DNA from: Streptomyces sp. DG2A-72
Lineage (GTDB): Bacteria; Actinomycetota; Actinomycetes; Streptomycetales; Streptomycetaceae
Length of the DNA stretch: 64,000 nucleotides
NCBI RefSeq assembly: GCF_030499575.1
Contig: NZ_JASTLC010000001.1
Coordinates: forward strand, 3,744,001-3,808,000
Reading direction: 5' to 3'
Within the stretch, counting starts at the first letter, position 1, and every line of letters starts with the position of its first letter. The position numbers and the translations under genes were made by a program. The notes beneath the pieces are model-generated. The model was not told where the DNA came from, did not search any database, and saw only the letters and a program-made list of their open reading frames with translations. Positions 8,586-16,699 of this stretch are shown in pieces.

Positions 8586-9317
8586 TCAGCGGCGCCTCCG
8601 TACGAGGAACAGCGCGCCGCCCGTGGTGAGCAGGAAGACGACGGTGGCGGCGAGGGCGCCGGGCGGTGTGCTGAGACCGGTGCGGGCGAGCTCGTCGGCG
8701 AAGGGCAGGGGGCGGGCGGGGGCCGGGGCGGAGGCGTCGGTGTGCGGCGGGGTGGGTTCCGGGTCGGTGTCGATGCCGAAGCGGTAGTCGTTGGACTGGC
8801 CGACCCAGTCGCCGTCGTCCTCATGGCGCTGTACGACGGCCGCGTTCGCGGTCACCCGGTTCGGCACCGCGTCCGACGTCACCGCCAGCCTCACCTTCAC
8901 GGTGACCGTCCCGCCCGGGCCGACGGTGAAACCGGGAAAGCCGTCGTGGTCGCCCCCGAAGGCCCCCACCAGTTCATCGGCATCGGTCGCCTCGAAGCGC
9001 ACCGGACGGGGACGCGGACCGTCGTAGAACTCGAGTCGGGGCTGCGAGGGCTTCAGCGTGTGCCGTTCGTCGACGAGAACGACGACCGGGTGGATGCCGG
9101 AGCAGGCCCTGTCGGTGGTGTTGGTGAGATCGAGAGACCAGGTCCCATAGCCACCGCCGGCCTCATAGGACGCGGGGCCGCCGTGGATGCGGGTGGTGAG
9201 GGGAAAGGCGCCGTCGTCGGAGGCGGTACAGGCGGCTTCGGTGTCCGCATGCGCCGCGGCGGGGAGAAGGGCGGCTGCCACCGCTAGGCAGAGGGAGGCG
9301 GGCGTGAACAGTCGCAT
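8586..9317 (-). CDS. Secreted cell-wall-anchored protein with LARTG sorting signal
   Basis: A 243-residue exported protein. Signal peptide residues 1-25 (MRLFTPASL...AAAHAD), a beta-rich extracellular domain with two Cys (EAACTAS, DRACSG), a Pro/Ala linker, then LARTG, a hydrophobic stretch (ALAATVVFLLTTGGALFLV) and RRRR. LAxTG is the motif preferred by actinomycete class E sortases, and one such sortase is encoded at 16700-17470. ATG 9317 is preferred over an upstream in-frame start because it begins the signal peptide. The role on the wall is unknown. Confidence 0.85.
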   Translation of the reverse strand: MRLFTPASLCLAVAAALLPAAAHADTEAACTASDDGAFPLTTRIHGGPASYEAGGGYGTWSLDLTNTTDRACSGIHPVVVLVDERHTLKPSQPRLEFYDGPRPRPVRFEATDADELVGAFGGDHDGFPGFTVGPGGTVTVKVRLAVTSDAVPNRVTANAAVVQRHEDDGDWVGQSNDYRFGIDTDPEPTPPHTDASAPAPARPLPFADELARTGLSTPPGALAATVVFLLTTGGALFLVRRRR

Positions 9318-9724
9318 GAGCACATGAGCGTGGTGGGTGGGGGTGGGGGAGGGGGCGAGCCATGCCGGGGATGCCGACGATCGAGGCAATAGGTGCCCCC
9401 GATTGGCGGTGGGTGCGCGCTACGGCACCGGTGGGCGCGCTCTGCGGCGCCGGAGGGTGCGCTCTACAGCACCGGAGGGTGCGCTCTATAGGGGCGCCCG
9501 GTGGGTGCGCCCTGGAGCGGCACGGGGAACTGCTCGATCGGCGGCGCGGACAGCGCTCCTTCAGGGACGCGGGGAACTGCCCGACCGGCGGCGGCAGATA
9601 CGCCCTGAGCGGCACGGGGAACTGCTCGATCGACGGCGCCCCGTACGCCCCAAGGGGCGCGGGGAACTGCGCGACCAGCCACGAACCACCCGCAGCCGCC
9701 CCACGACCAGCAGCCCCCTCACAC
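9318..9724. repeat. Repeat-packed intergenic region
   Basis: No gene in this 407-bp gap. The first part (about 9409-9515) holds several degenerate copies of a roughly 22-bp unit, GGGTGCGCTCTACAGCACCGGA. The second (9518-9700) holds four copies, at 9518, 9563, 9609 and 9652, of the interspersed sequence GGGGAACTGCKCGAYCRGC. Apparent open frames here are by-products of the repeats. The region separates the convergently read wall-protein and ROK gene neighbourhoods. Confidence 0.7.
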
Positions 9725-10855
9725 CTACCCGTCCCCCCGCCCGAACACCGGCGCCAACAACAACTGCGCCGCCCCCTCCGCAACCCCACGCACCCCACCC
9801 GGCGCAACCCTCACCGGCACCACCCCCTCTCCCTCCCCCGCCCCCTCCAGCACCGCACCCACCCCCCGCACGAACACCTCCGGCGCCGCAGCCACCGTCC
9901 GACCCCCCAGCAGCACCACATCGATGTCCAGCAGCCCCACCAGATTCGCGGCCCCCGCCCCCAGCACCCGCGCCGCCTCGTCGATCTCGCCGCGTGCCAC
10001 GGCGCCCAGGCACAGTGCCTCGATGCAGCCGCGGTTGCCGCAGGTGCAGGGCGGTCCGTCGAGCTGGATGACCTGGTGCCCGAACTCGCCCGCCCCGGTC
10101 CGCGCCCCCCGATGCACGTTCCCGCCGATCACGAGTCCGGCCCCGAGCCCCGTACCGAGATGGAGATACGCGAAGGACCCGCCCCCGCCGCCACGGCCGA
10201 CGGCGAGCCCGAGCGCGGCGGCGTTGGTGTCCTTGTCGACGACGACCGGCACCCCCAGCCGCCCCTCCAGCGCAGCCCGCAGCGGATACCCGTCCCACTC
10301 CGGAAACCCGGTGACGCGATGCAGCACTCCTCGCGCATGATCGAGCGGCCCGGGCAGCGCAACCCCGACACCGGTGAGCCCGGGCACCGCATCCGCCCCC
10401 AGCACAGCGGCAACCGCCCCCTCCACCTCCCCCAACACGGCCTCGGCCCCCGCCCCCAGGTCCAGCGGCGTACACCGCTCCCCCACCACGCTCCCCTTGA
10501 GGTCGACGAGGACCGCCCGCAGCTCATCCCGGTCGAGATGCACCCCCACCGCATGCCCCGCCTCCGGCACAAGCCGAAGCACGGTGCGCGGCTTGCCGCC
10601 CGTGGACGCGCGCCGCCCCGCCTCGGCCACGAGCCCCGCATCCCGCAGCCGAGCCGTGATCTTGCTGACGGCCTGCGGGGTGAGCCCGGTGCGCTCGGCG
10701 AGTTCGAGCCGGCTGATCCCGTCGGCGTCGGCCGCACGCAGCAGATCGAGCACGAGCGCGGTGTTGTGGCTGCGCAGAGCGAGCAGATTCGCACCACCGG
10801 GCACGCGCCCCGCCACCCCCCGCATGCCACCCGTCGTTCCGTTCACCCCACCCAT
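9725..10855 (-). CDS. ROK-family transcriptional repressor/kinase-like protein
   Basis: A 376-residue ROK protein. N-terminal winged HTH (NTALVLDLLRAADADGISRLELAERTGLTPQAVSKITARL), then the sugar-kinase-like fold with GVGVALPGPLD, DKDTNAAALG, the glucokinase-type HLGTGLGAGLVIGG and the ROK zinc motif CTCGNRGCIEA. The open frame runs much further upstream but is only the shadow of the divergent oxidoreductase; ATG 10855 gives a normal N-terminus (GTG 10846 is an alternative). Divergent from a Gfo/Idh/MocA gene with a palindrome between them, so it probably represses that sugar-related operon. Confidence 0.9.
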   Translation of the reverse strand: MGGVNGTTGGMRGVAGRVPGGANLLALRSHNTALVLDLLRAADADGISRLELAERTGLTPQAVSKITARLRDAGLVAEAGRRASTGGKPRTVLRLVPEAGHAVGVHLDRDELRAVLVDLKGSVVGERCTPLDLGAGAEAVLGEVEGAVAAVLGADAVPGLTGVGVALPGPLDHARGVLHRVTGFPEWDGYPLRAALEGRLGVPVVVDKDTNAAALGLAVGRGGGGGSFAYLHLGTGLGAGLVIGGNVHRGARTGAGEFGHQVIQLDGPPCTCGNRGCIEALCLGAVARGEIDEAARVLGAGAANLVGLLDIDVVLLGGRTVAAAPEVFVRGVGAVLEGAGEGEGVVPVRVAPGGVRGVAEGAAQLLLAPVFGRGDG

Positions 10856-10871
10856 TCTCCCCACCGCTTGC

Positions 10872-10896
10872 ACTTTGGCAACAGCGTTGCGAAAGT
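10872..10896. promoter_or_regulatory. Palindromic operator between ROK regulator and oxidoreductase
   Basis: The sequence is ACTTTGGCAAC, AGC, GTTGCGAAAGT: two 11-bp arms that match in 10 of 11 positions when inverted. It ends 7 nt before the oxidoreductase ATG and about 17 bp from the ROK start, where it would block both divergent promoters. ROK repressors bind palindromes of this size. Which regulator binds is inferred from position. Confidence 0.75.
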
Positions 10897-10903
10897 GGGA
10901 GCC

Positions 10904-11977
10904 ATGAGTGCTCCCCCTCTCCGCGTCGGCCTGGTCGGCTACGGCCTCGCAGGCTCCGTCTTCCACGCCCCGCTGATCGCCGCCACCGAGGCCCTGACCC
11001 TCGACACGGTGGTCACCTCGAACTCCGAGCGCACGGAGCAGGCCCGCGCCGAGTTTCCGGACGTCCGCGTCGCCGCCACCCCGGACGAGCTGTTCGACCG
11101 GGCCGACGAGCTGGACCTGATCGTCGTCGCGTCCCCGAACAAGACGCACGTCCCGCTCGCCACCACGGCGCTCAAGGCGGGCCTTCCCGTGGTCGTCGAC
11201 AAGCCGATCGCGGGCACGGCGGCCGAGGCGCGTGAGCTCGCGGCGTTGGCGGACGAGCGCGGACTGCTGCTCTCCGTCTTCCAGAACCGCCGCTGGGACA
11301 ACGACTTCCTGACCCTGCGCAAGCTGCTGGCCGAGGGCGAGCTGGGCGACGTATGGCGCTTCGAGTCCCGTTTCGAGCGGTGGCGCCCGCAGCTCAAGGG
11401 CGGCTGGAGGGAGTCCGGCGACCCCGCAGAGATCGGAGGTCTCCTCTACGATCTCGGCAGCCACGTCGTCGACCAGGCGCTGGTCCTCTTCGGCCCCGCG
11501 ACGTCCGTGTACGCCGAGTCGGACATCCGTCGCCCCGGCGCCGAGACGGACGACGACACGTTCATCGCCATCACCCACGCGGGCGGAGTCCGCTCGCATC
11601 TCTATGTCTCCGCGACGACCGCCCACCTCGGCCCCCGCTTCCGGGTGCTGGGCTCGCAGGCGGGCTATGTGAAGCACGGCCTGGACCCGCAGGAGGCGGC
11701 ACTGAAGGACGGGCAGCGGCCCTCCACGACCGCCGGCTGGGGCACGGAACCCGAGTCCCTGTGGGGCCGCGTCGGCTCCGGCGAGTCCCCGCTGACCGGA
11801 GGAGGCCGCGCCGAGCCGACCCTCCCCGGCGACTACCCCGCCTACTATGCGGCCGTGGCGAAGGCCCTGCTGGACGGCGGTCCCAACCCGGTGACCGCGC
11901 TGGAGGCGGCCGCCGCCCTCGACGTACTGGAGGCGGCCCGCCGTTCCGCCCGCGACCAAGTGACGGTGACGCTGTGA
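10904..11977 (+). CDS. Gfo/Idh/MocA-family oxidoreductase
   Basis: A 357-residue NAD(P)-dependent oxidoreductase. N-terminal Rossmann VGLVGYGLAGSVFHAPLI, the family's DKPIAGTAAEA catalytic-Lys segment (about residues 99-110, D-K-P), GGLLYDLGSHVVDQAL and the C-terminal dimerisation sheet. Enzymes of this type act on sugars, inositols or related polyols. GGGAG lies just upstream of the ATG. The next gene begins inside its stop (GTGA), so the two are translationally coupled. Regulation probably comes from the adjacent ROK protein. Confidence 0.9.
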   Translation: MSAPPLRVGLVGYGLAGSVFHAPLIAATEALTLDTVVTSNSERTEQARAEFPDVRVAATPDELFDRADELDLIVVASPNKTHVPLATTALKAGLPVVVDKPIAGTAAEARELAALADERGLLLSVFQNRRWDNDFLTLRKLLAEGELGDVWRFESRFERWRPQLKGGWRESGDPAEIGGLLYDLGSHVVDQALVLFGPATSVYAESDIRRPGAETDDDTFIAITHAGGVRSHLYVSATTAHLGPRFRVLGSQAGYVKHGLDPQEAALKDGQRPSTTAGWGTEPESLWGRVGSGESPLTGGGRAEPTLPGDYPAYYAAVAKALLDGGPNPVTALEAAAALDVLEAARRSARDQVTVTL

Positions 11978-12480
11978 CGCACAACCCCGAGCTGACCCCG
12001 AAGTTCCACCCCGAACTCACCCCGCCGCTGGAGGAGTTGGAGGCCCAGGAACGCCGCCTGGTCTTCCGCCAGTTCACCTACGACGACGCCTGGGCCCTGG
12101 GCTCCCTGCTGGTCGAGATGGCCCGCGAACGCCAGGCCCCGGTCGCCATCGACATCCACCGCGCCGGCCAGCAGCTCTTCCACGCGGCCCTCCCCGGCTC
12201 CACCCCCGACAACGACGCCTGGATCAACCGCAAACGCCGAGTGGTCGAGCGTTACGGCTCAGCGTCCTACCTGGTGGGCGCCCACTTCCGAGCCAAGGGC
12301 ACCTCCTTCGAGGACTCCTCCCGCCTGAACCCCGACGAGTACGCAGCCCACGGCGGCTCCTTCCCGATCACAGTGGAGGGCGCAGGCGTGATCGGTTCGG
12401 TGACGGTGAGCGGACTGCCGCAGTTGCAGGACCACAAATTCGTAGTGGAAGCACTGGAGCACTACTTGGAAAAGCAGTAG
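11974..12480 (+). CDS. UPF0303/HbpS-like (DUF336-type) heme-degrading-domain protein
   Basis: A 168-residue cytoplasmic protein resembling the UPF0303 family (YBR137W-like) within the GlcG/HbpS superfamily: FTYDDAWALGSLLVEMARERQAPVAIDIHRAGQQLFHAALPGSTPDNDAWINRK, and C-terminal HGGSFPI...GVIGSVTVSGLPQLQDHKFVVEAL. Members are often annotated as heme-degrading-domain proteins with little biochemical support. The GTG start overlaps the oxidoreductase stop by 4 nt, suggesting a role with that enzyme. Confidence 0.8.
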   Translation: MTHNPELTPKFHPELTPPLEELEAQERRLVFRQFTYDDAWALGSLLVEMARERQAPVAIDIHRAGQQLFHAALPGSTPDNDAWINRKRRVVERYGSASYLVGAHFRAKGTSFEDSSRLNPDEYAAHGGSFPITVEGAGVIGSVTVSGLPQLQDHKFVVEALEHYLEKQ

Positions 12481-12494
12481 CCAAACGCCCTATA

Positions 12495-12543
12495 GGGGCG
12501 CGGGGAACTGCGCGACAAGCCACACACAACCCGCAGCCGCCAA
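12495..12543. repeat. Interspersed GGGGCGCGGGGAACTGCGCGAC repeat
   Basis: A single copy of the same short repeat found at 9518-9700 and 16621-16664, lying in the 84-bp gap between convergent genes. It has the usual order: GGGGCGCGGGGAACTGCGCG, then ACAAGCCACACACAACCCGCAGCCGCC. It contains GGGGCGCG/CGCG segments able to fold. Confidence 0.65.
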
Positions 12544-12564
12544 CAAGCACAGTCCCCCCGCCCC

Positions 12565-13422
12565 TTAGGCGTCTTTGAACTCCTGCCGCTGCCGACCAAG
12601 CCCCTCGATCTCCAGCTCCACCACATCCCCAGAACGCAAATACGGCTTGGGCTCAGGCTGCCCCAGCGCAACCCCCGCCGGCGTCCCCGTATTGATCACG
12701 TCCCCGGGATACAGCGTCATGAACTGACTGACGTACCGCACAACCTCCCCCACGGGAAAGATCTGCTCAGCCGTAGTCCCGTCCTGCTTCAACTCCCCAT
12801 TGACCCACAGCTTCAGGGAAAGCCCCTGCGGATCCGCCACCTCATCCGCCGTCACCAGCCACGGCCCCAGCGGATTGAACGTCTCGCAGTTCTTCCCCTT
12901 GTCCCACGTCCCGCCCCGCTCGATCTGGAACTCCCGCTCGGACACGTCATGCGACACCGCATACCCGGCGACATGAGCGAGCGCCTCCTCGGTCGAGTCC
13001 AGATACCGGGCCGTACGCCCGATGACGACCGCCAGCTCGACCTCCCAGTCGGTCTTCACGGACCGACGAGGAACCAGCACCGTGTCGTGCGGCCCGACCA
13101 CCGTGTCCGCGGCCTTGAAGAAGATCACCGGCTCGGGGGGCGGCTCGGCCCCCGTCTCGCGGGCGTGGTCGTGATAGTTGAGCCCGATGCACACGATCTT
13201 GCCGATCCGCCCCAGCGGCGGCCCGATCCGCAGCCCGGCCGCGTCCAGCTCGGGCAGTTCCCCGGCGCCGGCGGCCGACCGGATCCGGCCGAGCGCGGCG
13301 TCATCGGCGAGCAGTGGCCCGTCGATGTCCGGGACGAGGCCGGAGAGGTCCCGCAGGATCCCCTGGTCGTCGAGCAGCGCGGGCCGCTCCGATCCCGCCG
13401 TACCGACTCGCAGCAGCTTCAT
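12565..13422 (-). CDS. Fumarylacetoacetate hydrolase family protein
   Basis: A 285-residue enzyme of the FAH superfamily. Typical core: GKIVCIGLNYHDHARETG, FFKAADTVVGPHD, DWEVELAVVIGR (metal-binding acidic residues), GYAVSHDVSEREFQ, ETFNPLGPWLVTADE and a C-terminal NTGTPAGVALG. Family members hydrolyse C-C bonds of acylpyruvates or decarboxylate oxaloacetate. ATG 13422 is preceded by GAGGGAG; the open frame continues upstream without conservation. It is a single gene convergent with the UPF0303 gene, and the substrate cannot be predicted. Confidence 0.9.
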   Translation of the reverse strand: MKLLRVGTAGSERPALLDDQGILRDLSGLVPDIDGPLLADDAALGRIRSAAGAGELPELDAAGLRIGPPLGRIGKIVCIGLNYHDHARETGAEPPPEPVIFFKAADTVVGPHDTVLVPRRSVKTDWEVELAVVIGRTARYLDSTEEALAHVAGYAVSHDVSEREFQIERGGTWDKGKNCETFNPLGPWLVTADEVADPQGLSLKLWVNGELKQDGTTAEQIFPVGEVVRYVSQFMTLYPGDVINTGTPAGVALGQPEPKPYLRSGDVVELEIEGLGRQRQEFKDA

Positions 13423-13616
13423 GTTCACAATCTCCCTCGATCGCGGGCGCCCGGCCGACGGCCACGGCCGGTGTGCGGCCCGCACGCAGCCATCGGAGGA
13501 CTGGTCGATCCTCCAAGGTCACCGACCACTCCGCAAGACCCGGTTCACGGACTGGACCGGAGTACCCCCCGGAAATCCAACTACGCTCCTGCGCACCGAA
13601 GTTGATATGCGAAGCT

Positions 13617-14408
13617 ATGGCCATGAGCGCCGAGGAGATCGACACCAGCCGGCCGCACCCCGCGCGGATCTACGACTATCTGCTGGGCGGCAAGGACAAC
13701 TACGAGGTGGACCAGGTCGCCGGTGACGCCCTCGCCGCCAAGGCGCCCGAGGTGCGGATCAGCGTGCAGGCCAACCGCGCGTTCCTGCGGCGCGCCGTCC
13801 GGTATGTCGTCGACACCGGTGTCCGTCAGATCCTCGACATCGGCACCGGGCTGCCCACCTCGCCGAACGTGCACGAGATCGCCCACGAGGCGGCGTCCGA
13901 CGTACGCGTGGCCTACATCGACAACGACCCGATCGTGAAGGCGCACGCCGACGCGCTGCTCAGTCAGTCCGGCGCGACCAGCATCGCGCTCGGGGACCTG
14001 CGCGACCCGCAGGCGATCATCGAGCACCCCGATGTGCGCCGGATCATCGACTTCGACGAGCCGGTCGCACTGCTCCTCGTCGCCATCCTCCACTTCATCA
14101 CCGACGCGGAGAAGCCCGCGCAGATCGTCGCCACCCTGCGCGACGCGCTCCCGGCCGGCAGCTACCTGGTGCTCTCGCACGCGACCGGCAACCTCGCGGA
14201 CCGCCGCGACGCCCAGGCCGTCTACAACAACGCCACCGCCACCATGAACCTGCGCACCCGCGCCGAGGTCGAGCGGCTCTTCGACGGCTTCGAGCTGGTC
14301 GAGCCCGGCGTGACCCAGGTCCCGTTCTGGCGCCCGGACACGCCGCCGCCGGCCCGCGCCGCCGAGATCGGCTTCTACGGCGGAGTGGCCCGCAAGACCA
14401 CCGGCTGA
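13617..14408 (+). CDS. SAM-dependent methyltransferase, DUF574 (PF04672) family
   Basis: A 263-residue methyltransferase of the actinomycete-specific DUF574 family. Characteristic N-terminus SRPHPARIYDYLLGGKDNYEVD, SAM-binding QILDIGTGLPTSPNVHE and YIDNDPIVKAHADALL, later DFDEPVALLLVAILHFI, and C-terminal VEPGVTQVPFWRPD. These genes are very numerous in Streptomyces and mostly of unknown substrate. Start may be ATG 13617 or 13623; no Shine-Dalgarno is evident, so the transcript may be leaderless. It stands alone. Confidence 0.9.
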   Translation: MAMSAEEIDTSRPHPARIYDYLLGGKDNYEVDQVAGDALAAKAPEVRISVQANRAFLRRAVRYVVDTGVRQILDIGTGLPTSPNVHEIAHEAASDVRVAYIDNDPIVKAHADALLSQSGATSIALGDLRDPQAIIEHPDVRRIIDFDEPVALLLVAILHFITDAEKPAQIVATLRDALPAGSYLVLSHATGNLADRRDAQAVYNNATATMNLRTRAEVERLFDGFELVEPGVTQVPFWRPDTPPPARAAEIGFYGGVARKTTG

Positions 14409-14427
14409 CCGGCTGACCGGCTGCTGC

Positions 14428-15141
14428 TCAGCGGTACAGCGCTGCCCGCTCCACCGCACTCCACGTCGTACTGGTCACCACATACAGCGCGGCGGCGAGC
14501 GGCACCACCGCCACCGTGATCAGCGTGAAGAAGGACATGAACGGCATGACCTTTCTCATCGCCCCCATCCCGGGGACCTGTCCACCGTCGGCCACCGGTA
14601 CCGGGGCGCCCGCGGCCATCATCCGCTTCGTCCGGCGGTAGTTGAACACGGCGACGGCGGCGACCAGCCCGAACAGCCCGACGTACACCAGCCCCGCCGC
14701 CCCGAACGCCCCGCCGTCAGCGAGGGCGTCCGCCCAGCGATGGCCGAGGGGCGCGGACAGCAGCTCATGGCCCAGCAGTTGGTTCGCCTCGCCGCCGATC
14801 GTCGGGTTGGAGAACAGGTGGTAGAGCAGAAAGAACGCGGGCAACTGGAACAGCCCGGGCAGACACCCGGCCAGCGGTGACACCTTCTCCTCGGCATGCA
14901 GGTCCAGCACGGCCCGCTGGAGCCGCTCCGGGTTCTTCCCGTGCTTCTTCCGCAGCTCGGCGATCTTCGGCTGCAACTCCGTACGCGCCTTCTGCCCGCG
15001 CGCCGCCGCCCGGGACAGCGGATGTACCAGCAGCCGTACGAACGCGGTGAACAGGACGATCGCGGCGGCGGCCGCGGAGGCGTGGAAGAGCGGTTCGAGC
15101 AGCTGCGCCAGCTGCTCGACCAGGTTGGCGAAAACGGACAT
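14428..15141 (-). CDS. YidC/Oxa1-family membrane protein insertase (accessory copy)
   Basis: A 237-residue membrane protein: N-terminal helix, a charged cytoplasmic hairpin (ARTELQPKIAELRKKHGKNPERLQRAVLDLHAEEKVSP) and CLPGLFQLPAFFLLYHL, all diagnostic of the YidC fold, then three more helices. It is shorter than the housekeeping YidC and stands away from rpmH/rnpA, so it is probably a second, specialised copy. The small membrane protein gene at 15238-15552 (DUF6412) is its usual Streptomyces neighbour. Confidence 0.9.
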   Translation of the reverse strand: MSVFANLVEQLAQLLEPLFHASAAAAAIVLFTAFVRLLVHPLSRAAARGQKARTELQPKIAELRKKHGKNPERLQRAVLDLHAEEKVSPLAGCLPGLFQLPAFFLLYHLFSNPTIGGEANQLLGHELLSAPLGHRWADALADGGAFGAAGLVYVGLFGLVAAVAVFNYRRTKRMMAAGAPVPVADGGQVPGMGAMRKVMPFMSFFTLITVAVVPLAAALYVVTSTTWSAVERAALYR

Positions 15142-15237
15142 GGCTGAGCCCTCCGTGGGGTCTCGTCGTGCCGGTCAGGGATGGCGGCATGACGACCCGC
15201 GCGGGGTCACGAACTGGAGAGAAAAGGGGTGCGTGCC

Positions 15238-15552
15238 CTACGCGACGGCCGTCGGGAGGGCCTGTCCGGGCGCCCGGGGCCGGGTGCGCCCCCTGGCGTC
15301 GGGATCGCGTTGCGGCAGGAACGCCGTACGAAGGTCGCGGTCGCGGATGGCCGTACGCACCCGGGTGGGCGGCACGGCGGGTGCGCAGCGCGCGACGAGG
15401 AGCGAGCACGCGGCGAAGGCGGACCCGGCGGCGGCGGTCGCGGCGAGGGCGACGGTGGCGGAGAGGCTGCCCGTGTCGAGCAACGCGACCTGGACGAGCA
15501 GAAGCAGCAGGACGAGGGCGGGACGCAGGCCGGTCCGACTGCTGCGGATCAC
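15238..15552 (-). CDS. DUF6412 small membrane protein
   Basis: A 104-residue protein with two hydrophobic stretches (ALVLLLLLVQVALL and SATVALAATAAAGSAFAACSLLVAR) followed by an Arg/Pro-rich cytoplasmic tail (DPDARGRTRPRAPGQ). It lies 96 bp upstream of the YidC-like gene on the same strand, the arrangement I associate with DUF6412 proteins. Function unknown; a partner or substrate of the insertase is a reasonable guess. Confidence 0.7.
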   Translation of the reverse strand: MIRSSRTGLRPALVLLLLLVQVALLDTGSLSATVALAATAAAGSAFAACSLLVARCAPAVPPTRVRTAIRDRDLRTAFLPQRDPDARGRTRPRAPGQALPTAVA

Positions 15553-15769
15553 TGCGGCTCCCCCTCTCGCTCACGTGCTCGCACTACTCGCGCTACTGGT
15601 CTCGTTCGTTATACAGGATCCGTCTCGAGCGGCTGCAGCAGCCTCTACGTCCGGGAGGGGTGCTTCGGGAGAGGACGTGAGGGGCCGCCGGGAAGGTGCG
15701 GACGTGCGTACGGCGTTGGTCCGAGGGAACGGATGTCTGGATCCACGCCCACCGAGAGGAACCACACCG

Positions 15770-16609
15770 TTGACTGAATGGCAGTTGCCCCAGACCTTCC
15801 GCAGCAGCTCCGGGAGCGTCCGCTGGGACAGCCTCGGACCACCCGGCCAGAACCCGGTCGTCCTCCTCCACGGCACCCCCTTCTCCTCCTACGTCTGGCG
15901 CGCGGTCGCCCGCGGACTCGCCCGCCGGCACCAGGTGTTCGTATGGGACATGCCCGGTTACGGGGAGTCGGAGATGTTCGCCGGACAGGACGTCTCCCTG
16001 GCCGCCCAGGGCCGGGTCTTCACCGAACTCCTGGCGCACTGGGGCCTGACGGAACCTCTGGTGGTCGCCCATGACTTCGGCGGCGCCGTCTCCTTGCGGG
16101 CCCATCTGCTGCACGGCGCCCGCTACCGTGCGCTCGCCCTGGTCGACCCGGTCGCGCTGGCGCCCTGGGGTTCCCCGTCCTTCCGGCTGCTCGGCGAACA
16201 CGCCGAGGTCTTCGAGCAGTTGCCGCCCGCCCTGCACCGCGCCCTGGTGCGCGAGTACGTGAACTCGGCCAGCAGCCCCGGCCTGCACCCGGCCACCCTC
16301 GACCGCCTCGTCCGGCCCTGGCTCGGCGACCCCGGCCAGGCGGCCTTCTACCGGCAGATCGCCCAGGCCGACCAACTCCACACCGACGAGGTCCAGCACC
16401 GGTACGCCGAGATCGACATCCCGACCCTGGTCTGCTGGGGCCAGGACGACACCTGGATCCCCCCGGCAAAGGGCCAGGAACTCACCACCCTCATCCCGGG
16501 CGCACGGCTGGAGCCCATCGCGAGTGCGGGCCACCTCGTACAGGAAGACGCACCCGCGGAACTAACAGCGGCCCTGCTCCTCCATCTCCAGCATCACGCG
16601 GCCCCGTGA
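15770..16609 (+). CDS. Alpha/beta hydrolase
   Basis: A 279-residue alpha/beta-hydrolase: oxyanion LLHGTPFSSYVW, VWDMPGYGESEM, nucleophile elbow VAHDFGGAVSL, which has Asp at the nucleophile position as in haloalkane dehalogenases and epoxide hydrolases, acid region VCWGQDDTWIP, and catalytic His in SAGHLVQEDAP. The GxDxG elbow argues against a plain esterase. The TTG start at 15770 lies 9 nt after GAGAGGA and begins the family N-terminus; the open frame upstream of it is not conserved. Divergent from the DUF6412 gene. Substrate unknown. Confidence 0.85.
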   Translation: MTEWQLPQTFRSSSGSVRWDSLGPPGQNPVVLLHGTPFSSYVWRAVARGLARRHQVFVWDMPGYGESEMFAGQDVSLAAQGRVFTELLAHWGLTEPLVVAHDFGGAVSLRAHLLHGARYRALALVDPVALAPWGSPSFRLLGEHAEVFEQLPPALHRALVREYVNSASSPGLHPATLDRLVRPWLGDPGQAAFYRQIAQADQLHTDEVQHRYAEIDIPTLVCWGQDDTWIPPAKGQELTTLIPGARLEPIASAGHLVQEDAPAELTAALLLHLQHHAAP

Positions 16610-16620
16610 GCGCCCCGTGA

Positions 16621-16664
16621 GGGGCGCGGGGAACTGCGCGACCAGCCACAACGGCGCCGCAGCC
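16621..16664. repeat. Interspersed GGGGCGCGGGGAACTGCGCGAC repeat
   Basis: Third locus of this family in the window, in the 90-bp gap between the convergent hydrolase and sortase genes. It reads GGGGCGCGGGGAACTGCGCG then ACCAGCCACAACGGCGCCGCAGCC. As at the other loci it sits directly after a stop codon. Confidence 0.65.
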
Positions 16665-16699
16665 AACCGACGACCCATCCCGGCACTGACAGCGGAGCG

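Noticed and set aside
9362..10900. Large open frames on both strands upstream of the oxidoreductase and ROK genes
   Set aside because: They extend real genes upstream through repeats and shadow sequence; only the parts with recognised domains and sensible starts are kept.
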